In this document: piece by piece, positions 7,641 through 16,866 of the stretch | Position numbering within the stretch: position 1 is the stretch's first letter | Layout: each line of letters opens with the position of its first letter | Source: Polynucleobacter yangtzensis | GTDB taxonomy: Bacteria > Pseudomonadota > Gammaproteobacteria > Burkholderiales > Burkholderiaceae | Length of the DNA stretch: 64,000 nucleotides | Reading direction: 5' to 3' | NCBI RefSeq assembly: GCF_001595965.1 | Contig: NZ_LOJI01000001.1 | Span: 62,001-126,000 of the forward strand | Program-made: the position numbers and the translations under genes | The notes under the pieces: generated by a model | Database searches by the model: none | Told to the model about the DNA's origin: nothing | Seen by the model: the letters and a program-made list of their open reading frames with translations, nothing else

Positions 7641-9173
7641 TTGTTTGATCAGCACCCCTATCAGCAGCACAAAAGCGTCACAATATTTTCAGTGTTTATC
7701 TTGCTGTTATTGGGGGCAGCACTTGCTCTGGCTGCAGAGCTCCCTTACGGCGGCTGGATTCAGATTCCTCTTTTAAGCATTCTCTGGTGGCGTTTTGATT
7801 CCCACCCTTCACCCTCAGTCAAAAAACAATTTGCATTAGGTCTCACATTTGGCATTGGCTATTTTGTCGTAGGTCTATGGTGGCTATACATTAGCTTGCA
7901 TGACGTTGGTGGTATGAATGCACTACTTGCTTGCATGGGAGTATTTTTACTCTCGGCTTACGTAGCTATCTACTTTTCGATAGCCACATTAGCAATTCCT
8001 TTATTTAAAAAGAATCGATTCACTGGTTTGCTGCTAGCGTCAAGCTGGGTTGTTGCAGAATTTTTGCGTGGCTACATCTTTACGGGATTTCCTTGGATGG
8101 GTTTTGCCGAAACCCAATTTACTGGGCCATTCGCCCTCATTGCACCCTTCTTTGGTGGACTGACTTGCACCTTCCTAGTAATCTGGGCCTCCTGGGAGCT
8201 TTATCAAGCTCGCAAACACCCCACTTCCAGTACGCTCCTGATTGTGGCAGCTATTAGTCTGACTCAATTTGCTGGCCTATTTACTTTTACCAAGCCCATT
8301 GGAGAGCCTATTAGCGTTCGACTCATTCAGGGCAACTTTGAGCAAAGTCTGAAATTTAATCCTCAAGCGATTGGTCAACAGATTGATTTTTATGCCGGTG
8401 AAATTACCAAGAAAGCAGCCAATCTCATCATCATTCCTGAGACTGCATTCCCATGGCCTATTCCGAATTTACCAATCGGCCTACTAAATTACCTACAAGA
8501 TTTCTCTAACAGCAGTGATAGCAATGTTCTTGTTGGTTTAATTGGTGAAGTGCCTGGGGAGCTTGGCATACAGTATTCCAATCGCGCTACTGGACTCTCG
8601 CCAAATACACCAGCTTATCAATACGATAAAGCGCATCTTGTTCCTTTCGGAGAATTTATTCCACCTGGATTCCAATGGTTCGTTAAAGCATTTCACGTAC
8701 CAATGAGCGACTTTGCTAGAGGAAAACTAGATCAACCTCCGTTTGCGATTGTGCGCAAGGATCAAGCAGATATTCATGCGGCTATTACGATTTGCTATGA
8801 AGATGTCTTTGGTGGTGAGTTGGCCTCTCGGATTCAGCACAGCGCCCAGCCAGTGAATTTACTTATCAATATGACCAATCTTGCATGGTTTGGTGAATCT
8901 CAGGCCTCTACCCAGCAACTCAGACTATCTCAGCTACGCTCTTTAGAAACTGGGTTACCTGCTTTGCGCGCTACCAACACAGGCATTACAGCCGTCTTAG
9001 GTCCTGATGGCAAAGTATTGCAAGATCTTCCTGAATTTACCCAAGGCACCCTGAGCACCCAAGTCCAAGCCTATTCTGGAAAAACACCTTATGTCATTTG
9101 GGGCAATTTACCGATTTTGGGTCTTTCTTGCCTTCTCTTGCTCTGGGGTCTCATTCGCCATAGACGTTTTTAG
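7641..9173 (+). CDS. lnt: apolipoprotein N-acyltransferase
   Basis: The product is a 510-residue inner-membrane enzyme that adds the third acyl chain to lipoproteins. About six N-terminal membrane helices (residues 15-215) are followed by a periplasmic nitrilase-like domain with the catalytic triad Glu 267 ('IIPETAFPW'), Lys 330 ('YDKAHLVPFGEF') and Cys 385 ('ITICYEDVFG'). A last helix ends the protein. The start is TTG at 7641, eight bases after corC, because no ATG fits the expected N terminus. It is co-directional with corC and probably in the same operon. Confidence 0.96.
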   Translation: MFDQHPYQQHKSVTIFSVFILLLLGAALALAAELPYGGWIQIPLLSILWWRFDSHPSPSVKKQFALGLTFGIGYFVVGLWWLYISLHDVGGMNALLACMGVFLLSAYVAIYFSIATLAIPLFKKNRFTGLLLASSWVVAEFLRGYIFTGFPWMGFAETQFTGPFALIAPFFGGLTCTFLVIWASWELYQARKHPTSSTLLIVAAISLTQFAGLFTFTKPIGEPISVRLIQGNFEQSLKFNPQAIGQQIDFYAGEITKKAANLIIIPETAFPWPIPNLPIGLLNYLQDFSNSSDSNVLVGLIGEVPGELGIQYSNRATGLSPNTPAYQYDKAHLVPFGEFIPPGFQWFVKAFHVPMSDFARGKLDQPPFAIVRKDQADIHAAITICYEDVFGGELASRIQHSAQPVNLLINMTNLAWFGESQASTQQLRLSQLRSLETGLPALRATNTGITAVLGPDGKVLQDLPEFTQGTLSTQVQAYSGKTPYVIWGNLPILGLSCLLLLWGLIRHRRF

Positions 9174-9233
9174 GCATTTTTTAACTCTTGAGTGCCCTAG
9201 CCATGTAAAATCAATGGCTTAGCCAGGTTAATC

Positions 9234-10124
9234 ATGCTTACTTTTCAGCAAATCATTCTCAAACTTCAAGATTATTGGGACCAACAAGGTTGTGCCCTAT
9301 TGCAACCTATCGACCTCGAGGTAGGCGCCGGTACATCTCATACCGCCACTTTCTTACGCGCCATTGGTCCAGAGCCTTGGAAAGCTGCCTACGTGCAGCC
9401 ATCACGTAGACCAAAAGATGGTCGTTATGGTGAAAACCCAAATCGCTTGCAGCACTACTATCAATACCAGGTAGTACTTAAGCCAGCCCCAGAAAATATT
9501 CTCGATCTTTATCTAGGATCTCTCGCTGCACTAGGTTTAGACCTTAAAGAAAATGATGTCCGCTTCGTGGAAGACGACTGGGAAAACCCAACTCTTGGTG
9601 CCTGGGGTCTCGGCTGGGAAGTTTGGCTTAACGGGATGGAGGTGACACAGTTCACCTACTTCCAACAAGTTGGTGGCTTAGATTGCAAGCCTGTACTTGG
9701 CGAAATTACTTACGGCATCGAACGTTTGGCAATGTATATCCAAAACTGCTCTAACGTATACGACTTAGTGTGGGCAGATGGCATTTCTTACGGTGATGTG
9801 TATCACCAAAATGAAGTTGAACAATCTTGCTACAACTTTGAACACTCCAACACTGATTTACTCTTTGCTAACTTCACAAACTATGAAAGCGAAGCAAAGC
9901 GTTTGATGGAAGTTCCACTTGCTCTGCCTGCTTACGAAATGGTTTTAAAAGCAGCACATACATTTAACTTGCTGGATGCTCGTGGCGCTATCTCTGTTAC
10001 TGAGCGCGCAGCCTATATTGGACGCATCCGTAATCTCTCTCGTGCTGTTGCCCAAGCTTACTTTGAGTCCAGAGAAAAGCTGGGTTTCCCAATGTGTCAA
10101 CGTCAAGCTAAAGCTCAGGCTTAA
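9234..10124 (+). CDS. glyQ: glycine--tRNA ligase alpha subunit
   Basis: This 296-residue class II catalytic subunit belongs to the bacterial alpha2beta2 GlyRS. Segments typical of the family are visible: '[12 protein letters not shown]', '[16 protein letters not shown]', '[18 protein letters not shown]' and '[11 protein letters not shown]' (motif 3). The length matches E. coli GlyQ. It is followed after 27 bp by glyS, the beta subunit, with which it forms the active enzyme. Confidence 0.98.
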   Translation: MLTFQQIILKLQDYWDQQGCALLQPIDLEVGAGTSHTATFLRAIGPEPWKAAYVQPSRRPKDGRYGENPNRLQHYYQYQVVLKPAPENILDLYLGSLAALGLDLKENDVRFVEDDWENPTLGAWGLGWEVWLNGMEVTQFTYFQQVGGLDCKPVLGEITYGIERLAMYIQNCSNVYDLVWADGISYGDVYHQNEVEQSCYNFEHSNTDLLFANFTNYESEAKRLMEVPLALPAYEMVLKAAHTFNLLDARGAISVTERAAYIGRIRNLSRAVAQAYFESREKLGFPMCQRQAKAQA

Positions 10125-10151
10125 GCGCATCGAGATTTCTGCATTCCATCT

Positions 10152-12290
10152 ATGAGCACATCTAATTCAAAACCACAATCAGCCACTTTATTGATTGAGG
10201 TATTTACCGAAGAATTACCTCCAAAGTCATTACGTCGTCTAGGTGACGCTTTTAGTGAAGGCATTTTCACAGCGCTCAAGTCTGCTGGCTTGGCAACAGA
10301 GGGCTCAAAAGTTACTGGCTTTGCAACACCCCGTCGCTTAGCGGTTCAAATTACGGATGTTTTAGATCAAGCGCCGGACTATCCCGTACGTGAAAAATTA
10401 CTACCGACGAGCATTGCATTCGATGCTGAAGGTAAAGCAACTCCACCCCTACTTAAAAAATTAGGCGCCCTTGGATATGCAGATGTTGATCTCGCCACAT
10501 TAGAAAAAGCTGGTGAAGGTAAGAATGAAGCCTTCTACCTTAACGTCATTGCCAAAGGCGCTGCACTTGAGCAAATGGCTCAAACCGCTCTTGAGCAAAC
10601 CTTAAACAAGCTGCCCATCGCAAAAATGATGCACTACCAAGTGCTGCAGAAAAATGGTCAATTGGCTGACGTGCAGTTTGCCCGCCCTGCTCACCGCATC
10701 ATCGCACTTCATGGGAGCACCATTCTCAATATCAGTGCTTTAGGCATTGATGCTGCCAATCAAACTGAAGGGCATCGCTTCCTGGCGCCTGGCAATGTAA
10801 CGGTTTCTAGCGCAGATCAATACGAAACCGATTTGCAATCCAAAGCTAAGATTATTCCTAGCTTTAACCAGCGTCGCGCACAAATTGAAGCTGAACTTTT
10901 AAAGGCGGCTGGCGATGATTTAGTTTTGATGCCAGACAGCCTCTTGGATGAAGTAACTGCCCTTGTGGAATGGCCGGCTATCTATGAGTGCCACTTCGAT
11001 CAAGAGTTCTTGGAAGTTCCGCAAGAATGCTTGATTTTGACAATGCAAACCAATCAGAAATACTTTGCATTAACCGATAAGCAAGGCAAGTTACGCAATC
11101 GCTTCCTCATTGTTTCTAATATTGAAACGAATAAGCCTCATGCGATTATTTCTGGTAACGAACGTGTTGTGCGTCCTCGTTTATCAGACGCCCGCTTCTT
11201 CTTTCAGCAAGATCAAAAACGCCCGCTAGCTTCACGCGTAGTCGATCTTGGCAAAGTGGTTTATCACAATCAATTAGGCAACCAGTTAGACCGTACCAAA
11301 CGCGTTCAAGGCCTTGCTGTAGGCATCGCCAAAAAACTAAATGCCGATGAAACGCTTGCTTCACGTGCTGCTGAAATTGCTAAAACAGACTTATTGACCG
11401 ATATGGTTGGGGAGTTCCCAGAGCTTCAAGGCATCATGGGTCGCTACTACGCCAATCATGATGGTGAGAATGCTGATGTTGCTAGCGCCTGCAGCGAACA
11501 CTACATGCCACGCTTTGCGGGCGATGCATTGCCGCAAACCCAAACTGGAACAATTCTGGCAATTGCCGACAAATTGGAAACTCTAGTTGGTATTTGGGGC
11601 GTTGGTCTCGCACCAACGGGCGATAAAGACCCATATGCATTGCGCCGTCATGCTCTTGGTATTTGCCGTTTGCTCTTAGAAAAAAATCTTTCGCTCAATT
11701 TGCCTGAGCTCATTGAATTGGCTCGTGCGCAGTTTCCACAGGCTGATGTGCAAGAGAACGCAAAGGCTGCCGATATCTACGCTTTCATCATCGATCGCTT
11801 GCGCGCCTATCTACGAGACCAATCTGTTGCTGGCAAAGCGTTTACTAGCGCAGAAATTGATGCTGTTTTAAGCCAAGATCCAGCCCAAATTAATGATCTG
11901 ATCGAACGCTTAACTGCATTGCGTGAATTTAATGCCCTTGCAGAAGCTGCTCAGCTTGCTGCCGCCAATAAGCGCATTAGCAACATCCTCAAAAAGACGA
12001 CTACCGCCATCCCTTCGGCTTGTTCAGAAAAATTACTGCAAATTTCAGCAGAAGCTTCATTACATCAAGCATTGGAAGCAGTTACACCCGCAATCAATGC
12101 AGCTTATGAAAAACGTCAATTTGTAGAACTATTGAGATCTCTTGTGGCTTTAAGCGGTCCAATTGATCAATTCTTTGCTGATGTGATGGTCATGGACCCG
12201 AATCCTGAGCTGCGTGATAACCGCTTAGCTCTTCTGCAACAACTTCACCAGAAAATGAATCTCGTTGCCGATCTCGGCAAATTAGCATGA
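10152..12290 (+). CDS. glyS: glycine--tRNA ligase beta subunit
   Basis: The 712-residue beta subunit begins with the conserved 'LLIEVFTEELPPKSL'. It contains an HD-like middle region, 'NQKYFALTDKQGKL' and 'RVVRPRLSDARFFFQQD', and a C-terminal anticodon-binding region related to ArgRS. It supplies tRNA binding for GlyQ. The last four bases (ATGA) overlap the gmhB start, which suggests translational coupling. Confidence 0.98.
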   Translation: MSTSNSKPQSATLLIEVFTEELPPKSLRRLGDAFSEGIFTALKSAGLATEGSKVTGFATPRRLAVQITDVLDQAPDYPVREKLLPTSIAFDAEGKATPPLLKKLGALGYADVDLATLEKAGEGKNEAFYLNVIAKGAALEQMAQTALEQTLNKLPIAKMMHYQVLQKNGQLADVQFARPAHRIIALHGSTILNISALGIDAANQTEGHRFLAPGNVTVSSADQYETDLQSKAKIIPSFNQRRAQIEAELLKAAGDDLVLMPDSLLDEVTALVEWPAIYECHFDQEFLEVPQECLILTMQTNQKYFALTDKQGKLRNRFLIVSNIETNKPHAIISGNERVVRPRLSDARFFFQQDQKRPLASRVVDLGKVVYHNQLGNQLDRTKRVQGLAVGIAKKLNADETLASRAAEIAKTDLLTDMVGEFPELQGIMGRYYANHDGENADVASACSEHYMPRFAGDALPQTQTGTILAIADKLETLVGIWGVGLAPTGDKDPYALRRHALGICRLLLEKNLSLNLPELIELARAQFPQADVQENAKAADIYAFIIDRLRAYLRDQSVAGKAFTSAEIDAVLSQDPAQINDLIERLTALREFNALAEAAQLAAANKRISNILKKTTTAIPSACSEKLLQISAEASLHQALEAVTPAINAAYEKRQFVELLRSLVALSGPIDQFFADVMVMDPNPELRDNRLALLQQLHQKMNLVADLGKLA

Positions 12291-12859
12291 GCACCGGCTC
12301 TTCTAAACTTATTATTCTCGATCGCGATGGCGTGATCAATGAAGACAGTGATGATTATGTCAAGTCGGTGGATGAGTGGATTCCACTCCCAGGCAGTCTT
12401 GAAGCAATAGCTCTGCTAAATCAAGCAGGCTACCAAATTGCAATAGCAACAAATCAATCAGGCCTCTCCAGAGGCTACTTCACAATCAATGATTTGCATG
12501 CGATGCATAGCAAGATGGATAGCTTACTTAAGCCATTGGGTGGTCGTATCGATAGCATCTTCTTTTGTCCCCATCAGGATGCACATCAATGTGATTGTCG
12601 TAAACCTGCGCCTGGCCTGATGAAAGAAATTGCTTTGCGCTATAAAAAAACTGACAGCATCAAGCCCCTTACCGGTACCCCTATTGTGGGTGACTCTTTG
12701 CGTGATCTTCAGGCTGGAGTTGCATTAGGGGCAACGCCCCACTTGGTTCTCACCGGCAAGGGTGAAAAGACCCTGGCTAAAGGCAACCTACCAGATGGCA
12801 CCCAAATACATGCCGATCTCTTGGCTTTTGCTAATGCACTTTTAGAAGATAAGGTCTAA
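12287..12859 (+). CDS. gmhB: D-glycero-beta-D-manno-heptose-1,7-bisphosphate 7-phosphatase
   Basis: This is a 190-residue HAD phosphatase. The nucleophile motif 'ILDRDGVINED' (Asp about 11 and 13) and a zinc-binding Cys/His loop ('CPHQDAHQCDCRKP', about residues 100-113) identify GmhB rather than histidinol phosphatase. It removes the 7-phosphate in the ADP-heptose pathway for the LPS inner core. It overlaps glyS by four bases and is followed eight bases later by plsC. Confidence 0.95.
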   Translation: MSTGSSKLIILDRDGVINEDSDDYVKSVDEWIPLPGSLEAIALLNQAGYQIAIATNQSGLSRGYFTINDLHAMHSKMDSLLKPLGGRIDSIFFCPHQDAHQCDCRKPAPGLMKEIALRYKKTDSIKPLTGTPIVGDSLRDLQAGVALGATPHLVLTGKGEKTLAKGNLPDGTQIHADLLAFANALLEDKV

Positions 12860-12866
12860 ATTCATC

Positions 12867-13613
12867 ATGCAATTCATTCGCTCGATTCTCTTTGCCTTAT
12901 TTTTAGTAGTATTCACACCCATTTGGTCTGTGTTGTGTATGTTGGCATTTCCTTTTTTAAGCCCCGAAAATCGCTATACCTTTATTGGACTCTGGAACAA
13001 AATCGTTATTGCATTGCTGAAGCCGCTGTGCGGAATTCATTATGAAATTCGCGGCATGGAAAACATGCAAGCGGTGCTCAATGAGCGCGTCATCATCCTT
13101 AGTAAACACCAGTCCGCTTACGAGACGATCGCTTATATTGCCCTACTACCGAAACAACTTTGTTTTGTGTTTAAGCGTGAGCTACTTTGGATCCCTTTCT
13201 TTGGTTGGGCATTAGCCTTGCTCAAAATGATTCACATTAATCGCTCCAATAAACAGACTGCAGCCCATTCTGTAGCTACTCAAGGGCGCAAGCGCTTAAG
13301 TGAAGGTAAATGGATCATGCTCTTTCCGGAGGGCACCAGAACAGCCACAGGCTCAACCAAGCCTTACCGCAAAGGCGGCGCACGCCTAGCCAGCGCTACT
13401 GATGCACTTGTCATCCCAATTGCACACAATGCTGGGCGCTGCTGGCCAAAAAATAGCTTTATCAAGAATCCAGGCACAGTCATTTTTTCAATAGGGCCTG
13501 CGATCAGCTCAGCCAACAAGTCAGCAGAACAGCTTCAGAAAGAAGTTGAAGGTTGGATTGAATCTGAAATGCGCGTCATTGATCCAAGCGCGTATAAACA
13601 GAATTGTTTCTAA
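12867..13613 (+). CDS. plsC: 1-acyl-sn-glycerol-3-phosphate acyltransferase
   Basis: This 248-residue membrane-anchored LPLAT enzyme makes phosphatidic acid. It has an N-terminal hydrophobic anchor (about residues 5-30), the catalytic block 'SKHQSAYET' (a His-x4-Glu variant of the common His-x4-Asp), and 'FPEGTRTATG' (block III) near residue 154. The His-x4-Glu form is familiar in betaproteobacterial PlsC proteins, so it is not a defect. It ends the glyQS-gmhB-plsC run and converges on rsmA with 33 bp between them. Confidence 0.93.
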   Translation: MQFIRSILFALFLVVFTPIWSVLCMLAFPFLSPENRYTFIGLWNKIVIALLKPLCGIHYEIRGMENMQAVLNERVIILSKHQSAYETIAYIALLPKQLCFVFKRELLWIPFFGWALALLKMIHINRSNKQTAAHSVATQGRKRLSEGKWIMLFPEGTRTATGSTKPYRKGGARLASATDALVIPIAHNAGRCWPKNSFIKNPGTVIFSIGPAISSANKSAEQLQKEVEGWIESEMRVIDPSAYKQNCF

Positions 13614-13646
13614 ACGATTAGTACGTCAGATACCTCTGGCGCTGAC

Positions 13647-14423
13647 TTAAGAAGCTAAAACCCTAGCCCATTCAATATAGCGATCTACTGAAATATCTTG
13701 TGCCCTTGCTTTAAGCTCAGTTTCAGTTAGATTTAGCCTGTCAGCAAACGCTTGTAAATTGGTTCGAAGCATTTTTCTTCTTTGGGAAAAGGCTGCAGCA
13801 ACTACTTTTTCCAAAGCACTCCACTGGATATCACTCAAGGTGAAATCTCTTCTGGGGATCATTCGCACTACAGCCGAATTCACTTTAGGCTGCGGATCAA
13901 AAGCCTCAGGCGGAACTTCCAGCACCAACTCCATATCGTAACGAGCTTGCAGCATGACGGAAAGACGACTGAAGTCCGAACTTCCTTCTTTGGCAACCAT
14001 TCGCTCCACAACCTCTGCTTGCAACATAAATACTTGTTCATCAATTGAATTTGCAGCAGAAACCAAATGAAATAGAAGCGGTGAAGAGATGTTGTAAGGC
14101 AGGTTACCAACCACCTTACATAAACCTTTCTTACCAGCGCGATTCTGCGCCCATGACAAAAAATCAAACTTAAGGGCATCCCCCTCGATTACCGTTAAGC
14201 CTTTGAGATTTTTCTCATTCCAGAATGCGACCAAATCACGATCAATCTCTAAAAGATCTAAGTGATCAAGATTTTCTAATAGTGGCAGTGTTAGCGCCCC
14301 GAGACCTGGGCCAATCTCAATCACATGTGCATCAGCACTAGGATTAATTAGGGCAACAATGGAATAAATAATTCCGTTGTCCTGTAAAAAGTTCTGACCA
14401 AATCGTTTACGTGCACGATGCAT
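13647..14423 (-). CDS. rsmA: 16S rRNA (adenine1518-N6/adenine1519-N6)-dimethyltransferase
   Basis: RsmA/KsgA dimethylates two adjacent adenosines in helix 45 of 16S rRNA late in 30S assembly. The 258-residue protein starts with 'RARKRFGQNFL', then the SAM-binding loop 'VIEIGPGLGALT' and the catalytic 'NLPYNISSPLLF'. Its C-terminal helical domain ends normally. It is the last gene of lptD-surA-pdxA-rsmA, three bases after pdxA. The usual apaG/apaH neighbours of enterobacteria are absent. Confidence 0.97.
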   Translation of the reverse strand: MHRARKRFGQNFLQDNGIIYSIVALINPSADAHVIEIGPGLGALTLPLLENLDHLDLLEIDRDLVAFWNEKNLKGLTVIEGDALKFDFLSWAQNRAGKKGLCKVVGNLPYNISSPLLFHLVSAANSIDEQVFMLQAEVVERMVAKEGSSDFSRLSVMLQARYDMELVLEVPPEAFDPQPKVNSAVVRMIPRRDFTLSDIQWSALEKVVAAAFSQRRKMLRTNLQAFADRLNLTETELKARAQDISVDRYIEWARVLAS

Positions 14424-14426
14424 GTA

Positions 14427-15437
14427 TTAGGGTTGCTTTCTTTGATTGACGGCCAATTGATAAGCCAAGCGTAAAGCTTCAAGCATGCTGCCGGAATCAG
14501 CAATACCCTTGCCAGCAATGTCTAAAGCAGTTCCGTGATCTACTGAGGTGCGGATAATTGGCAATCCCAAGGTTATATTTACACCATTGCCAAAAGTTAC
14601 AAACTTAAAAGGCGCTAAACCTTGGTCGTGATACATCGCAATAAACGCATCCACTGTTGCAACTGATTCAGGGTCAAACATTGTGTCGCCTGGATAAGGG
14701 CCAGATACCTGAATGCCCATTGCCTTAGCCGCTTCAATTGCAGGCGTAATGATTTCAATTTCCTCGCGCCCCAAGTAGCCAGACTCTCCAGCATGAGGAT
14801 TTAAACCAGCCATACGAATAACCGGGTTTGCTATGCCAAATTTTCTCTGCAAATCTCGATTCACAATTTGAATTGTTTCCAATATCAAGTCATAACTGAG
14901 GGCCTGTGGCACATCTTTCAACGGCACATGGGTGGTCACTAAGGCTACCCTTAAATCCCTAGGGGACTTAAGCCCTAAAAATCCAGTAGGCAATGGTGCA
15001 CACAACATCATGACCACATGAGAAATATTGCATCGCTGTGCAAGGTGTTCGGTATGCCCCGTAAAAGAAGTGCCGGCATCGTTAATGATGCTTTTTTGAA
15101 GTGGTGCAGTTACCATCGCATCAAAACGACCCTGCTGACAACCATTGATTGCTTGATCTAATAGGGCGATGACATATCGAGCATTTTGGGGATTCAAGAC
15201 GCCTGAAACAACAGGCGCTTCAAGCTTAATGGACTCAACCTGCAATCGACTAGCTAATGCTGGATCAATATTTTTTGGCAGGGTTAGTAACTTGTCATCA
15301 CCCAGCAAGGTAATGGCAACATTACTCTGTTCACGCAAGAAATTGAGAGCGGCAGCAAGAGAAACCTCAGGTCCAATACCGGCTGGCTCGCCGGTAGTCA
15401 CAACCAAATTAACGTGAGGGACTACTTGCTTCATCAT
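14427..15437 (-). CDS. pdxA: 4-hydroxythreonine-4-phosphate dehydrogenase
   Basis: PdxA oxidises 4-phosphohydroxy-L-threonine in the deoxyxylulose-5-phosphate-dependent route to pyridoxal phosphate. The 336-residue protein shows 'TTGEPAGIGPE', 'TGHTEHLA' with a metal-ligand His, 'LNPHAGESG' and 'AMYHDQGLAPFK'. It starts inside the end of surA (29-base overlap), so it is translationally coupled to it. The first two codons are both ATG, and either could be used. Confidence 0.97.
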   Translation of the reverse strand: MMKQVVPHVNLVVTTGEPAGIGPEVSLAAALNFLREQSNVAITLLGDDKLLTLPKNIDPALASRLQVESIKLEAPVVSGVLNPQNARYVIALLDQAINGCQQGRFDAMVTAPLQKSIINDAGTSFTGHTEHLAQRCNISHVVMMLCAPLPTGFLGLKSPRDLRVALVTTHVPLKDVPQALSYDLILETIQIVNRDLQRKFGIANPVIRMAGLNPHAGESGYLGREEIEIITPAIEAAKAMGIQVSGPYPGDTMFDPESVATVDAFIAMYHDQGLAPFKFVTFGNGVNITLGLPIIRTSVDHGTALDIAGKGIADSGSMLEALRLAYQLAVNQRKQP

Positions 15438-16866
15438 CCACGTTCAGAATTTTGACGGTAGCGTTATCACGCAATTCGCGCATCCACTCTTGATAGGCTT
15501 GATCAAATTTTCTTTCACGAATAGCTGCGCGCGCAAATTGACGTTGCTTCTCTACAGTCAGTTGGCCTTCACGACGATCCATTACTTGAATCAAATGCCA
15601 ACCGAATTCAGATTTAACCGGATTGCTGACTTCACCAATTTGCAAACGATTCATAGCCTGTTCAAACTCTGGAACCAAGTCCCCAGGGCTCATCCAGCCT
15701 AAGTCACCGCCATTTGGCGCTGAACCATCTTCAGAGTATTTTTTAGCAAGCTCAGCAAAATCTGCCGTCTTAGCGCGCACCTGATCGCGATATCCCTGCA
15801 AGCGTCTTTCAGCATCTTGATCACTTAGACCAGGACGATTGCGCAACAAAATATGACGAGATAGGGTTTGTGTAATGGGGATATTTTGCGGAGTGGTTGA
15901 GCCAGCATCTGGGGCGACTGCCTGCTGAGCAGGGGCACTCGCTCCTGCTGCCCGGCGATCCAAAACCTTAAGGACGTGGTAACCGGCAGGGCTCTTTACA
16001 ACAGTATTTGCTACTTGTCCGCCACCAGTATTTCGAATGGCCTCATAAAACAATTGCGGCAAACGATCGGGGGTACGGTACCCCAAATCTTGAAACTTAA
16101 TCTTAGGATTTTCTTTTGCAGCCATAGCGCCCAGCTGCAAGAAATCAACATCGCCTCGTGCATCCCGCAACAGAGCATCCGCCTTCTTTTTGGCATCAGC
16201 TTGAGCTCCAGCTCCAGCTCCAGCATCTACGGGAATAAAGATTTGGGCAACATCAATTTCTTCTGGCTCGCCCTTAGCGACCGGCGCCGATCTTGGCGCC
16301 CCACCCGAGGTCATTGCCCGGGTACGCTCAGCAATAAAGTTATCAATTTCAGCGTCAGATATTTTGAGCTTAGTTTCCACCTCACGCTCTCGATAGCGGG
16401 TAATCATGACATCATCACGCAGTAATTGTTTATAGCGCTCGAAAGTAGAACCAGAAGCGATGACTTTTGCTTTAAATTCCGCAACAGTTAATTTATTTTT
16501 TGCCGCTATGTCGCCAATGATCCTATCCAGCTCTTTATTAGTTACAGATACACCCTCTTGCTCGGCATTTTGTAGTTGAATTTTTTCTAATATCAGTCGA
16601 TCTAGAATCACTTTTCGCGCTGATCCATCCTCAGGCAACTTCACGCCCTGTTTTTTGAGTGCCGCGATTCGATCATCAATTTCTTTGCGCGTCACAAAGC
16701 CAGTATTGACTACTGCGGCTACGCCATCAATATTCCGAATCTTACTTTCAGAGGCTGCATTCGTTTTTGCTGTATCTTGCGCAAAGATAGTAGTTGCGCA
16801 CAGACCGATTGCCATAATGAAGGAAAGGGCACTAATTTTTCTAACACGGTTCATACAAAGCGTCAT
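15409..16866 (-). CDS. surA: periplasmic chaperone / peptidyl-prolyl isomerase SurA
   Basis: This 485-residue periplasmic chaperone handles outer-membrane proteins. A signal peptide (cleavage near 'IFAQD') is followed by the SurA N domain and two parvulin domains, about residues 205-310 ('IDVAQIFIPV' to 'YHVLKVLDRR') and 335-445 ('LSRHILLRNRP' to 'GWHLIQVMDRR'). A Gly-Ala repeat lies just before the first parvulin domain. The ATG overlaps the lptD stop as ATGA, a coupling signal; an internal ATG at 16854 is an alternative start. LptD is a main SurA client, which explains the pairing. Confidence 0.96.
   Translation of the reverse strand: MTLCMNRVRKISALSFIMAIGLCATTIFAQDTAKTNAASESKIRNIDGVAAVVNTGFVTRKEIDDRIAALKKQGVKLPEDGSARKVILDRLILEKIQLQNAEQEGVSVTNKELDRIIGDIAAKNKLTVAEFKAKVIASGSTFERYKQLLRDDVMITRYREREVETKLKISDAEIDNFIAERTRAMTSGGAPRSAPVAKGEPEEIDVAQIFIPVDAGAGAGAQADAKKKADALLRDARGDVDFLQLGAMAAKENPKIKFQDLGYRTPDRLPQLFYEAIRNTGGGQVANTVVKSPAGYHVLKVLDRRAAGASAPAQQAVAPDAGSTTPQNIPITQTLSRHILLRNRPGLSDQDAERRLQGYRDQVRAKTADFAELAKKYSEDGSAPNGGDLGWMSPGDLVPEFEQAMNRLQIGEVSNPVKSEFGWHLIQVMDRREGQLTVEKQRQFARAAIRERKFDQAYQEWMRELRDNATVKILNVDDEASSPSR
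16204..16224. repeat. hexanucleotide tandem repeat inside surA
   Basis: AGCTCC is repeated three times perfectly, plus a partial copy. On the coding strand it encodes alternating Gly-Ala in a linker before the first parvulin domain. Each unit adds two residues in frame, so copy changes would alter linker length without breaking the gene. Confidence 0.8.

Noticed and set aside
12867..13613. PlsC catalytic motif His-x4-Glu as a broken active site
   Set aside because: The variant is familiar in betaproteobacterial PlsC proteins and the FPEGTR block is intact.
13614..13646. Possible terminator between plsC and rsmA
   Set aside because: Only a five-pair stem (GTCAG/CTGAC) without a T-run is present; too weak to support.
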